Position numbers and translations under genes: made by a program. Shown here one piece after another: positions 1 through 5,996 of a DNA stretch of 5,996 nt (within the stretch, counting starts at the first letter, position 1; each line of letters begins with the position of its first letter). Under the pieces are notes generated by a model, which saw only the letters and a list, made by a program, of their open reading frames with translations, made no database searches and had not been told where the DNA came from. The stretch spans positions 1 through 5,996 of the forward strand of contig JAQCIA010000142.1 in assembly GCA_027620105.1 (NCBI GenBank), in the 5' to 3' direction. This stretch comes from Verrucomicrobiota bacterium. Its GTDB lineage: Bacteria > Verrucomicrobiota > Kiritimatiellia > UBA8416 > JAIOPI01.

Positions 1-23
1 CTGCGGTACAACTTGCGCCTTTC

Positions 24-37
24 TTCTGGTTCCAGAA
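24..37. repeat. Short inverted repeat ahead of the MFS gene
   Basis: TTCTGG and CCAGAA form perfect 6-bp arms around a 2-nt spacer, ending 12 nt before the GTG used as the start of the transporter gene. The neighbouring bases include two small overlapping palindromes, GAATTC and TTCGAA. The stretch is less GC-rich than its surroundings, as expected for a control region. It could be an operator for a dimeric repressor or chance. No convincing -35/-10 pair was found. If the real start of the gene lies left of the window, the repeat would be inside coding sequence. Confidence 0.2.
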
Positions 38-49
38 TTCGAATCGCAC

Positions 50-1420
50 GTGAAGCCCCATCGCCCACTTCGCCTTGCTCCCCACCTCGCGCGCATCACC
101 TTCGCCGGATCGCTCAGCATGGTCTTCGTCGGGTGCGTGTTCTCGCCCGTCACCACGGACATCTTTCGCCATCTCGGCGCCACCGAGTTGCAGTTCGGCC
201 TGCTCGCGGGCATACCCATGGCGACGCTGTTCATGCAGTTCCTCGGCGCCTACTGGGCCAACCGCTCGCACCATCGCCGCCCCATCTTCATCACGCTGGT
301 GATCGGCGCGCGCCTGCTGTTCCTGCCCATTGCCGTGCTGCCCTTCCTGACCGGTCTGCCCCCCGGTGCCGCCGTCGCCGCCATGATCGCCTTGATCGTC
401 ATCGCCAGCGCGATCCAGAACCTGACGACGCCCATGTGGCTGTCCTGGATGAGCGACCTCATTCCCCGGCGCATCCTCAGCCACTACTGGGGAGTGCGCC
501 AGCGCTACCTCACGCTGACCGCCACCCTCACCGCCCTGACCGTGACCGCCATCACGTTCTATGGCAGCGAACTGCCGCTCCTGCCCCTGTTCCTGGGCCT
601 ATCGGTGCTCGGCGTCGCCGCCGGTGTCATTGATATCTGGCTCTTCCGAACCGTGCACGAGCCCCCCAACGTCCGCACCGATGCGCATCTCCTGCAAACC
701 TTGCTGGCGCCCTTGCGCGATCGCAACTACCGCTCCTTCGTTCGATTTTCCGTCGTCTGGACCGCCGTCAGCATGCTGGCCGCCCCCTTCATGCAGCTCT
801 ACACCCTGGACGTGCTGAAGGTGCCGTTGTGGAAAACCGCGCTGCTCTGGTGCATGCCCGGCATCGGGGCGGCGATGGTCGCGCCGCTGTGGGGGCGCGT
901 GGTGGACCGCTTCGGCAGCCGCCCGCTGTTGCGCGTGTGCGTGTTTCTCAAGCCGGCAACTGTGCTGGTGTTTCTGCTGGTGACGCCGGAGCTGGCGATG
1001 CCAGTGCTGGCCGTCGCCCTGCTGCTCGACAACATGCTGAACATGGGCATCGAGATCGCCACCAACGGCGTCATGCTCAAACTGGCACCGCGCGAAAACC
1101 GCCCCATGTTCATTGCCGCCATCGCGGCCCTTTCCGGACTCGCCGGCGCCGCCGGCGCCATTGCCGGCGGCGTCATCCTGCGCCACACCAACAGTGTTCA
1201 CTTCGATCTGTTCGACCGCACATGGAACCACTACCAACTGCTGTTCCTGGCCAGTTTCCTGTTGCGCCTGCCCTGCAACCTGCTCGTCAAACGCATCCAC
1301 GAACCGGACAGCGCGCCCTCGCGCATGGTGCTGAACCACCTGATGGAAATTTGGCCCCTGCGCGTGTTCGCCTACCCGGTGGAGCTTTATCGCAAGCTGA
1401 GCGGGCCTGAGGAGAAGTGA
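50..1420 (+). CDS. MFS-type membrane transporter, substrate unknown
   Basis: Predicted inner-membrane protein of 456 aa, a normal length for a 12-helix major facilitator. Hydrophobic segments lie at roughly residues 15-38, 48-69, 79-99, 106-124, 153-171, 175-199, 230-252, 263-281, 292-311, 314-330, 352-377 and 394-412. The two six-helix halves are joined by a polar loop at about 200-228. After helix 8 comes GRVVDRFGSRP (282-292), a good match to the MFS loop motif with conserved Gly, Asp-Arg and Gly. The equivalent loop after helix 2 (GAYWANRSHHRRP) is degenerate. The block at 126-151 (PMWLSWMSDLIP, then YWGVRQ) resembles a subfamily of uncharacterised bacterial MFS proteins, from memory common in planctomycetes and verrucomicrobia. 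The start is a GTG at 50 with no clear Shine-Dalgarno. The frame is open to the left edge but shows no ATG, GTG or TTG upstream inside the window, so the true start could be further left. The gene converges on hrpB. The family assignment is solid; the transported compound cannot be inferred. Confidence 0.87.
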   Translation: MKPHRPLRLAPHLARITFAGSLSMVFVGCVFSPVTTDIFRHLGATELQFGLLAGIPMATLFMQFLGAYWANRSHHRRPIFITLVIGARLLFLPIAVLPFLTGLPPGAAVAAMIALIVIASAIQNLTTPMWLSWMSDLIPRRILSHYWGVRQRYLTLTATLTALTVTAITFYGSELPLLPLFLGLSVLGVAAGVIDIWLFRTVHEPPNVRTDAHLLQTLLAPLRDRNYRSFVRFSVVWTAVSMLAAPFMQLYTLDVLKVPLWKTALLWCMPGIGAAMVAPLWGRVVDRFGSRPLLRVCVFLKPATVLVFLLVTPELAMPVLAVALLLDNMLNMGIEIATNGVMLKLAPRENRPMFIAAIAALSGLAGAAGAIAGGVILRHTNSVHFDLFDRTWNHYQLLFLASFLLRLPCNLLVKRIHEPDSAPSRMVLNHLMEIWPLRVFAYPVELYRKLSGPEEK

Positions 1421-1543
1421 GGCGAGAAGTCGCGAATCCAAGGTCCAAATTCAGGGTGCAACCGCACACAACGCCATGTGTGTGCGAGGGAGGGAGGGGC
1501 GAGTGACACGAACCCGATTTGCGCGGCGTCGCGGCGCTCCGCC
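1421..1543. other. Convergent intergenic gap between MFS gene and hrpB
   Basis: These 123 bp separate the stop codons of two genes facing each other. The gap contains the perfect inverted repeat at 1463-1486, a run of three G-tracts (1488-1499), and GC-rich self-complementary sequence just after the hrpB stop, such as GCGG-CGCT-CCGC at 1531-1542. No small gene with a ribosome binding site was found. Confidence 0.6.
1463..1486. terminator. Candidate bidirectional terminator hairpin
   Basis: CGCACACA and TGTGTGCG are perfect 8-bp arms around an 8-nt loop (ACGCCATG). The repeat sits 43 nt past the MFS stop and 58 nt past the hrpB stop, where a shared terminator for convergent genes would be expected. 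Neither side has the T-run of a classical intrinsic terminator: the plus side is followed by G-rich sequence, and the minus side by mixed sequence with only GAATTT. It may act as an mRNA 3'-end stabiliser or a weak terminator. The position is suggestive; the function is inferred. Confidence 0.35.
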
Positions 1544-4072
1544 CTATCGCCACTCGTGCTTCGGATACTTGCGCTGCAACTCCTGCTTCACACGCGGATA
1601 GTGCTCGCGCCAGAAGCTCGCAAGATCCTGCGTGATCTGCACGGGACGCTGACTGGGTGCGAGGATTTGCACACGCACGGCCAGCCGCCCCATGGCCACG
1701 CGCGGCGTCTCGGTGACACCAAACAGTTCCTGAATGCGCGCCGCAAGAATCGGCGGCCCCGGCGGCTCATAGGTCACGCGCACACGCCGCCCGTTGGCCA
1801 ATTCGATGCGTTCCGGCGCGTGCTGTTCAATCAGTCGCACCTGCGACGGATCCAGCCATGCCCGGATGACCGGCCACACTGCTTGCAATTTGGCATCCTT
1901 CGCACTCGTGACGCCGTGGCAGACCTGTTCCATGAGCGCCCGGCGTGCCGCGGCATCAATGGGCGGAAGCTCCCATTCCGGACAGGCCGCCGCCAGCGTG
2001 TTGACGCGCGCGATCCACTGCTCGACGGCATGATCCCACGCCTTGATCACGAGACGCCCCGCCACGGCTTCCTCCGCCAGTAGCCCCGCGGACGCATCGA
2101 TCGGCGGCGCCACCCGTTTTGACTCCAGTGGCAAATCCCGAAATAACCGCTGCGCCTCTGCCACCACGCGCTTCTCCGTGCTGTTGTACGTCACCGCCAC
2201 GGTCGCGCGGATAGCCCCGGGAAACAGCGCCTCCAGCCACGCCGGTTGAATGGCCGTTGCCAATGCGAGCAGCACATTCAGTTCCTTGTCGCGCTGCTCC
2301 ACCTCGCGCACCTCCGCGGCCACGATCAACGGACTCTTGCGCACCACGCTTTCGCGCGCCAGCACACCCGTGCGCCCGTGCACCAATCGGCAGCGCCGCG
2401 TTCCGGGATCAACACTCGCCACGTGATCCGCGAACCCGGCCAGGACGCACTGCCCGATGGCATCCTCGCCGGCGGGTGGCGTCTCAACGGGAAGACCCTC
2501 GTCCCGCGCGATACGCAGAAACTGATCAAACAATTGACGCACCTGCCGCGCGGTTTGCGCATGGATGCCGAGTTTCTGGCATGCCTCGAGCGCGAAGCCC
2601 TGGGCCTCGGCGTAGCGCCAGGCCTGCATGATCACCACAAAGTCGGACGACGCATCGCCAAACACATCGTCTCGCGCCTGATCCACGCGCGCATCGGTGC
2701 GGCGCAGCAGCAGGTCGCGTCCCTGCGTGAGGGCCGCAATCAGTGCGGCCTCGGGGACGCAGTGCAATTCCCGCGCCGCCAGCAACATGCGCGCATATCG
2801 CGGATGCAGCGGAAACGCCAGCATCCGTCGGCCAAGGTCCGTGATGGCGCCCGTGGCGTCGAGTGCCCCCAGATCGCCCAGCAGCGTTTCGGCACGGTTG
2901 AGCGCTTGCGGCTCCGGCGGTTCGAGCCATGCAAATGCGCGCACATCCGCCACGCCGTGCGCCTTGAGGGTGAGCACCACTTCCGCCAGCTCCAACCGGC
3001 GGATTTCAGGCAGTTCCTGCGCCTGGCGATCACGATGCTCGCGCTCCGTCCAGAGGCGCACGCAGATGCCCGGCGCGGTACGGCCGGCACGCCCCGCGCG
3101 CTGATCCGCTGACGCGCGGCTGATTTTTTCGACGAGCAGTGTATTGATGCCACGCTGCGCGTCGTACCGCGCCATGCGCGCGAGCCCGGCATCAATGACC
3201 AAACGCACCCCGTCAATGGTCAGGGACGTTTCCGCCACATTGGTGGAGACCACAATCTTGCGCCGATCCGTGCGTGACACGGCCGCATCCTGGTCCCGTG
3301 CCGGCAATTCCCCATGCAGCGGAAGCGTCAAAAAGCCGCGCGCGGATGGTGCGCCGTTGAACGCTTGCAGCGTGCGCCCAATCTCATAGGCGCCGGGCAT
3401 GAAGACCAGGACGTCCCCACCCGGATCGTTCTCCCGCATCACCTGCTCAAAGGCGGCCACCGCCACATCCCAGACGCGATCGCGTTCCCCCAGCGACTTT
3501 TCCTGAAAACGAATCTCAACGGGAAATGTTCGCCCCGCTGAGGTGAGCCAGGTGCAGGGCTTGAGATACGCCTGCAGCGCTTCCCAACCCAGCGTGGCCG
3601 ACATCACGAGCACGCGCAGATCGGGCCGGGACTCGCGCTGAATCTGCAAGGCCCGCGCGAGCGAAATATCCGCATAAAGGTGGCGCTCGTGAAACTCGTC
3701 GAAGATCACGGCGCCTATGCCGCGCAGCGTCGGATTCCCGGTCATCTGACGGAGCAGGATGCCTTCGGTCACAAACTTGATGCGCGTGGTCGCGGAGGAT
3801 ACATCGTCAAACCGGATCTGATAGCCCACCTCTTGTCCCAGACGCACGCCACGCTCACCGGCCACGCGCGCGGCGAGCATGCGTGTGGCCAGGCGCCGCG
3901 GTTGCAGCACCACGATTTGCCCCGCGCACAGCCCGTGATCGAGCAGCATCTGCGGTATCTGCGTCGATTTCCCCGAACCTGTCGGGGCATCAATGACCGC
4001 CCGGTTTCCCTGCTTGAGCGCCGCCACCAGACGTGACTCAAGTTCGTAGATGGGAAGCCGTGCGGACTGCAT
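1544..4072 (-). CDS. hrpB: ATP-dependent RNA helicase HrpB (DEAH-box, SF2)
   Basis: 842-aa cytoplasmic superfamily 2 helicase that should couple NTP hydrolysis to RNA unwinding; the cellular role of HrpB is poorly defined in the family. Motifs appear in order: Walker A APTGSGKST (29-37), motif Ia around PRR (58-60), Walker B DEFHER (125-130, the DEFH variant typical of HrpB), SAT (158-160), STNVAETSLTI (276-286) and QRAGRAGR (324-331). A winged-helix/HA2-like helical region follows to about 440. A further helical block at about 455-535 seems longer than in E. coli HrpB as I recall it. The C-terminus carries the HrpB-specific domain: PPILAARIQELFG (773-785), LAPSQRPVQITQDL (804-817), FW (820-821) and YPKHEW (836-841). 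The protein ends one residue later, without the short basic tail I recall for E. coli. I chose the ATG at 4072 because AGGAG lies 6 nt upstream. A GTG at 4111 would add 13 unconserved residues. The gene lies 68 nt downstream of dus on the same strand, so it is a likely operon partner. Confidence 0.95.
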   Translation of the reverse strand: MQSARLPIYELESRLVAALKQGNRAVIDAPTGSGKSTQIPQMLLDHGLCAGQIVVLQPRRLATRMLAARVAGERGVRLGQEVGYQIRFDDVSSATTRIKFVTEGILLRQMTGNPTLRGIGAVIFDEFHERHLYADISLARALQIQRESRPDLRVLVMSATLGWEALQAYLKPCTWLTSAGRTFPVEIRFQEKSLGERDRVWDVAVAAFEQVMRENDPGGDVLVFMPGAYEIGRTLQAFNGAPSARGFLTLPLHGELPARDQDAAVSRTDRRKIVVSTNVAETSLTIDGVRLVIDAGLARMARYDAQRGINTLLVEKISRASADQRAGRAGRTAPGICVRLWTEREHRDRQAQELPEIRRLELAEVVLTLKAHGVADVRAFAWLEPPEPQALNRAETLLGDLGALDATGAITDLGRRMLAFPLHPRYARMLLAARELHCVPEAALIAALTQGRDLLLRRTDARVDQARDDVFGDASSDFVVIMQAWRYAEAQGFALEACQKLGIHAQTARQVRQLFDQFLRIARDEGLPVETPPAGEDAIGQCVLAGFADHVASVDPGTRRCRLVHGRTGVLARESVVRKSPLIVAAEVREVEQRDKELNVLLALATAIQPAWLEALFPGAIRATVAVTYNSTEKRVVAEAQRLFRDLPLESKRVAPPIDASAGLLAEEAVAGRLVIKAWDHAVEQWIARVNTLAAACPEWELPPIDAAARRALMEQVCHGVTSAKDAKLQAVWPVIRAWLDPSQVRLIEQHAPERIELANGRRVRVTYEPPGPPILAARIQELFGVTETPRVAMGRLAVRVQILAPSQRPVQITQDLASFWREHYPRVKQELQRKYPKHEWR

Positions 4073-4078
4073 GCAACA

Positions 4079-4083
4079 CTCCT
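4079..4083 (-). promoter_or_regulatory. Ribosome binding site of hrpB
   Basis: On the minus strand AGGAG is followed by 6 nt (TGTTGC) and then ATG at 4072. It is the clearest Shine-Dalgarno in the window and decides in favour of the ATG at 4072 over the in-frame GTG at 4111. Confidence 0.7.
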
Positions 4084-4097
4084 GATTCGACGTTCCT

Positions 4098-4120
4098 CGG
4101 CGGCACTTCACCGCCGGCGG
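4098..4120 (-). promoter_or_regulatory. GC-rich hairpin in the dus-hrpB spacer
   Basis: On the minus-strand RNA, CGGCGG and CCGCCG pair as a 6-bp stem around a 7-nt loop (UGAAGUG). The upstream arm also lies within a perfect 10-nt palindrome, CCGCCGGCGG, at 4111-4120. No U-run follows, so it is not a standard terminator. It may tune the dus/hrpB ratio through mRNA processing or partial attenuation, or be a by-product of high GC. No promoter was recognised in this 68-nt spacer. Confidence 0.25.
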
Positions 4121-4140
4121 CGGGCGCGAAGTTCCCGCAA

Positions 4141-5277
4141 CTACCCGTGATCATCGTTGGCCACGGCCCGGTCGGCATGCCGATCCATATCGTGTTTGGG
4201 CTCGAAATCACCGGCGTGGTGGTGGCCGCCCGCTGCGTGCTGTTCGGTGGCGTAGCGATGCAGGCCGGGATCCGTTTCCGCCACGGCATGATCGAGCACG
4301 TTCACAATGGTCTGGACATCCGGCACAGTCGAGAGCGCCTCACGCGCGCGCCGCATGAACGGAAAACCCCGTGCATACCACAGCAGGTGTTTCCGAAATG
4401 TGCGCACGGCCAGATTCACATCGCCATAGTGTGCACAGTGATACTCAAGATGGCGCAAGATCACCGCGCGCCACTCGGCGGGTAATGGATGCGGTGCGGC
4501 GGGGTCAAGCAGGTGCCGAAACACCCAGGGGTTGCCCAGCGCGCCACGGCTGACCATCACCGCATCACACCCGGTCGTCTCGAGCATGCGCAGCGCACTC
4601 ACCGGATCAAAGATGTCGCCGTTCCCCACCACAACCAGATCGGGGCGCCCCTCGGCCCGTGCCACCGCCACCGCCGCCGCGATGGCCTGCAAATCCGCCG
4701 GCACGCCGTAGTTGTCCGTGCGCGTGCGGCCGTGAATGCAAATCATCGCCACGCCCGCCGCCGCCAGCCGGCGCACAATTTCAGGCGCGTTGCGGTTGTC
4801 CACATCGTAACCAAGCCGGATCTTGGCGGTCAGAGGTCGGGACGTCCGCGCCATCGCCATCGTCACAGTGCGGCTGACCCGCTCGGGGTCGCGCAGGATG
4901 GCACAGCCCGCGCCATGCGCCGTGATCTTGCGCACGGGGCACCCCATATTGATGTCAATCGTGTCATAAGGCATGGCGTCCAGCGTCGTCACGCCCGCCG
5001 CCACGGACTCCGCCGATGGCCCCGTGATTTGCACCCCCAGGCATGGCTCGGCACCATCGCGGCGCAAGCGCGGCGACTCACGCTTCGGCGCCGATTGCAG
5101 GGATGCCGAGGACAGCATTTCCACGTACGTCAGTCCCGCACCCATTTCCTGGCAAATGCGGCGGAATGGCGCATCGCTGACCCCCGCCAGCGGTGCCAGG
5201 AGCACGCGGTTCGGAATCTCCAAAGACCCGATGCGCAGCGGTCTCGCGAAGGGTGTCTTTGATTCTGTGGCTGGCAT
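4141..5277 (-). CDS. dusB: tRNA-dihydrouridine synthase, DusB/NifR3 type
   Basis: 378-aa cytoplasmic flavoenzyme that should reduce specific tRNA uridines to 5,6-dihydrouridine using FMN and NADPH; E. coli DusB makes D17. The N-terminal TIM barrel begins with LAPLAGVSDAPFRR (27-40, the FMN-site signature) and EM (53-54). DINMGCP (108-114) carries the catalytic Cys113. KIRLGY (152-157), HGRTRTDNYG (182-191), NGDIF (219-223) and SRGALGNPW (243-251) provide the remaining flavin, phosphate and substrate contacts. A helical RNA-binding domain follows, with RKHLLWY (295-301). NMGCP followed by an RK pair favours DusB over DusA or DusC. After about residue 338 comes a polar tail of about 40 residues with many histidines, making the protein longer than typical DusB (about 320-350 aa). 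The start is taken as ATG at 5277, just before PLRIGSLEIPNR. ATG at 5349 would add 24 residues and overlaps a likely -10 element. Neither start has a strong Shine-Dalgarno. Function is confident; the exact tRNA position is not. Confidence 0.94.
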   Translation of the reverse strand: MPATESKTPFARPLRIGSLEIPNRVLLAPLAGVSDAPFRRICQEMGAGLTYVEMLSSASLQSAPKRESPRLRRDGAEPCLGVQITGPSAESVAAGVTTLDAMPYDTIDINMGCPVRKITAHGAGCAILRDPERVSRTVTMAMARTSRPLTAKIRLGYDVDNRNAPEIVRRLAAAGVAMICIHGRTRTDNYGVPADLQAIAAAVAVARAEGRPDLVVVGNGDIFDPVSALRMLETTGCDAVMVSRGALGNPWVFRHLLDPAAPHPLPAEWRAVILRHLEYHCAHYGDVNLAVRTFRKHLLWYARGFPFMRRAREALSTVPDVQTIVNVLDHAVAETDPGLHRYATEQHAAGGHHHAGDFEPKHDMDRHADRAVANDDHG

Positions 5278-5353
5278 GGCGTGGAAGGTTCTAACCACAT
5301 CGCGAGACGGAAACAAGCCACCCTTTTCGCGTTTCGCCAGCGGCGCCATGGCG

Positions 5354-5360
5354 TATTATG
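5354..5360. promoter_or_regulatory. Overlapping divergent -10 elements between dus and the nucleotidyltransferase gene
   Basis: TATTATG is an isolated AT-rich patch in a GC-rich 93-bp divergent intergenic region. Read on the plus strand, TATTAT (5354-5359) differs from TATAAT at one base. Read on the minus strand, CATAAT (5360-5355) also differs at one base and is directly preceded by TG. Expected start sites would be near 5366 (+) and 5348 (-). The first would leave only a few bases before the ATG at 5371. The second would exclude the upstream dus start at 5349 and give a leader of about 70 nt. No good -35 hexamer is seen at normal spacing on either side, so this is a candidate only. Confidence 0.4.
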
Positions 5361-5370
5361 CACCCGCGCC

Positions 5371-5996
5371 ATGGATGAAGATGCTGCCATCACGAATCTT
5401 TTGCTCGCCTGCGTGGGTCCCGTTCACACCACGCAGCGCGCGCGCGTCCATGCCGCCACAAGCAACATCACCCACTGGGACCATGTGCTGGCCGTCGCCG
5501 CAAATCACCGCATGGCCCCTTTGCTGGCACATCGGTTACGCAGCCATGACCTGCTGAGCGCCGTTCCGGAACCCACGCGCCAGAACCTCCAGCAGCTCTA
5601 TCTTGCCGCCGCCGCACGCCACGAACGCCTGAATGCCGCGCTGGGCGATCTGCTTGCGCTATTCGAAAAAAACGGCATCGCCGCCCTCCCAATGCGCGGC
5701 CCGCGGCTGGCCACTCAACTGGAAATCGACCCCCCCACGCGACCGAGCGATGACCTGGATCTCTTGCTGCACCGACGCGATCTCGCACGGGCACGCGCGC
5801 TGCTCCTGGCCACTGACTTTACCGATCTTCAGACACCGCCATCGCCAACCGCCGTGGCAACTTTACGTCGAGCCGATAGTGAGTCATCCACGGCGCGCGG
5901 CGCGTGCCGCCCGCCCCCGGTCCCACTCTCCCACGGTCCCCATGGCTGCGCCAAAGTCGTTGGGAATTGCCGTGAGTGGTCCTTGAGCGTGTTGTG
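5371..5996 (+). CDS. Partial uncharacterised nucleotidyltransferase family protein (NTP_transf_5-like)
   Basis: The frame runs open from ATG 5371 to the right edge: 208 complete codons plus two bases (TG), with no stop. The N-terminal half is predicted helical. It has LLLAC (10-14), W36, AANHRMAPLL (43-52) and a Leu/Ala-rich helix at 72-100, the usual arrangement before the catalytic core in this family. The core is GIAALPMRGPRLA (102-114), matching the family's typical G-I-x-x-x-x-L-K-G-x-x-L, then RPSDDLDLLL (124-133), matching the R-x-x-D-D-x-D nucleotidyltransferase acid motif with D128 and D130 as likely metal ligands. The common Lys of LKG is Arg109 here. Family members are presumed to transfer nucleotides to an unknown acceptor and often occur near polysaccharide genes, which is not testable here. 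No Shine-Dalgarno precedes the ATG. Resemblance to the family fades after about residue 172, and the rest is Pro/Cys-rich. The gene is divergent from dus. Confidence 0.68.
   Translation, partial: MDEDAAITNLLLACVGPVHTTQRARVHAATSNITHWDHVLAVAANHRMAPLLAHRLRSHDLLSAVPEPTRQNLQQLYLAAAARHERLNAALGDLLALFEKNGIAALPMRGPRLATQLEIDPPTRPSDDLDLLLHRRDLARARALLLATDFTDLQTPPSPTAVATLRRADSESSTARGACRPPPVPLSHGPHGCAKVVGNCREWSLSVL

Noticed and set aside
28..49. tRNA T-arm-like sequence (GGTTC and TTCGAATC) at the left edge
   Set aside because: The flanking bases do not pair as a T-stem, and no acceptor stem or CCA end follows.
1141..1168. Near-tandem GCCGGCGCC repeats
   Set aside because: They encode a Gly/Ala-rich transmembrane helix of the transporter and reflect codon bias rather than a separate element.
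599..1441. 280-aa open frame on the minus strand, antisense to the transporter gene
   Set aside because: Its His/Gln/Arg-rich product has no recognisable domain and it lies entirely opposite a well-supported membrane protein. Long antisense frames are expected in GC-rich coding DNA.
1488..1499. Possible G-quadruplex in the convergent gap
   Set aside because: Only three close G-tracts are present. A fourth would need a long loop spanning the hairpin.
2246..3112. 288-aa open frame on the plus strand, antisense to hrpB
   Set aside because: It is rich in Arg, His and Gln with no motifs, and sits opposite conserved helicase sequence, so it is a coding shadow.
4489..5262. 257-aa open frame on the plus strand, antisense to dus
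   Set aside because: Arg/His-rich composition, no domain, and opposite to the Dus catalytic core with all its motifs.
5666..5673. Run of seven A followed by C, an in-phase A-AAA-AAC slippery heptamer in the nucleotidyltransferase gene
   Set aside because: A -1 shift would hit TGA at 5751-5753, before the DDLD motif, and the zero frame is family-like on both sides, so programmed frameshifting has no evident purpose.
5730..5736. Run of seven C that could hide a sequencing indel
   Set aside because: The same frame carries family-like residues immediately before (MRGPRLA) and after (RPSDDLDLLL), so no frame change is needed.
1..5996. Defence system, mobile element, CRISPR, toxin-antitoxin or biosynthetic cluster
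   Set aside because: No transposase, integrase, repeat array, small paired genes or pathway genes were found. The four genes look like ordinary chromosomal content.

Overview
The window is GC-rich, densely coding chromosomal-type bacterial DNA. It holds two complete genes on the minus strand, one near-complete gene on the plus strand, and one partial plus-strand gene that runs off the right edge. There is no sign of a plasmid, phage, transposon, CRISPR array or RNA gene. From memory (no search was run), the MFS subfamily, the HrpB variant with an enlarged helical middle, and the uncharacterised nucleotidyltransferase family together suggest a Verrucomicrobiota/Kiritimatiellota or other PVC-type bacterium. 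A proteobacterium cannot be excluded, and this taxonomic guess is weak.

Layout from left to right. Positions 50-1420 (+) encode a 12-helix MFS-type membrane protein of unknown substrate. Its reading frame is open to the left edge, so its start is not fully certain. Positions 1421-1543 are a convergent intergenic gap with one perfect 8-bp inverted repeat. Positions 4072-1544 (-) encode an HrpB-type DEAH-box helicase (842 aa) with a good ribosome binding site. Positions 5277-4141 (-) encode a DusB/NifR3-type tRNA-dihydrouridine synthase (378 aa) with an unusual histidine-rich tail. Positions 5278-5370 are a divergent intergenic region with one AT-rich patch that could supply -10 elements in both directions. 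From 5371 (+) to the edge is the N-terminal part of a protein resembling the uncharacterised nucleotidyltransferase family (NTP_transf_5 type).

Dus and HrpB lie 68 nt apart on the same strand and are probably co-transcribed, Dus first. Both act on RNA (tRNA base reduction and RNA unwinding), but a joint pathway is only an inference. The transporter and the nucleotidyltransferase are oriented away from this pair and have no evident functional link to it.

I do not see a new multi-gene system here. The points most worth a second look are the histidine-rich Dus tail, the extra helical block in HrpB, the shared divergent promoter with a possibly leaderless nucleotidyltransferase mRNA, and the last ~115 bases. 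In that last stretch the nucleotidyltransferase frame stays open but stops resembling its family.
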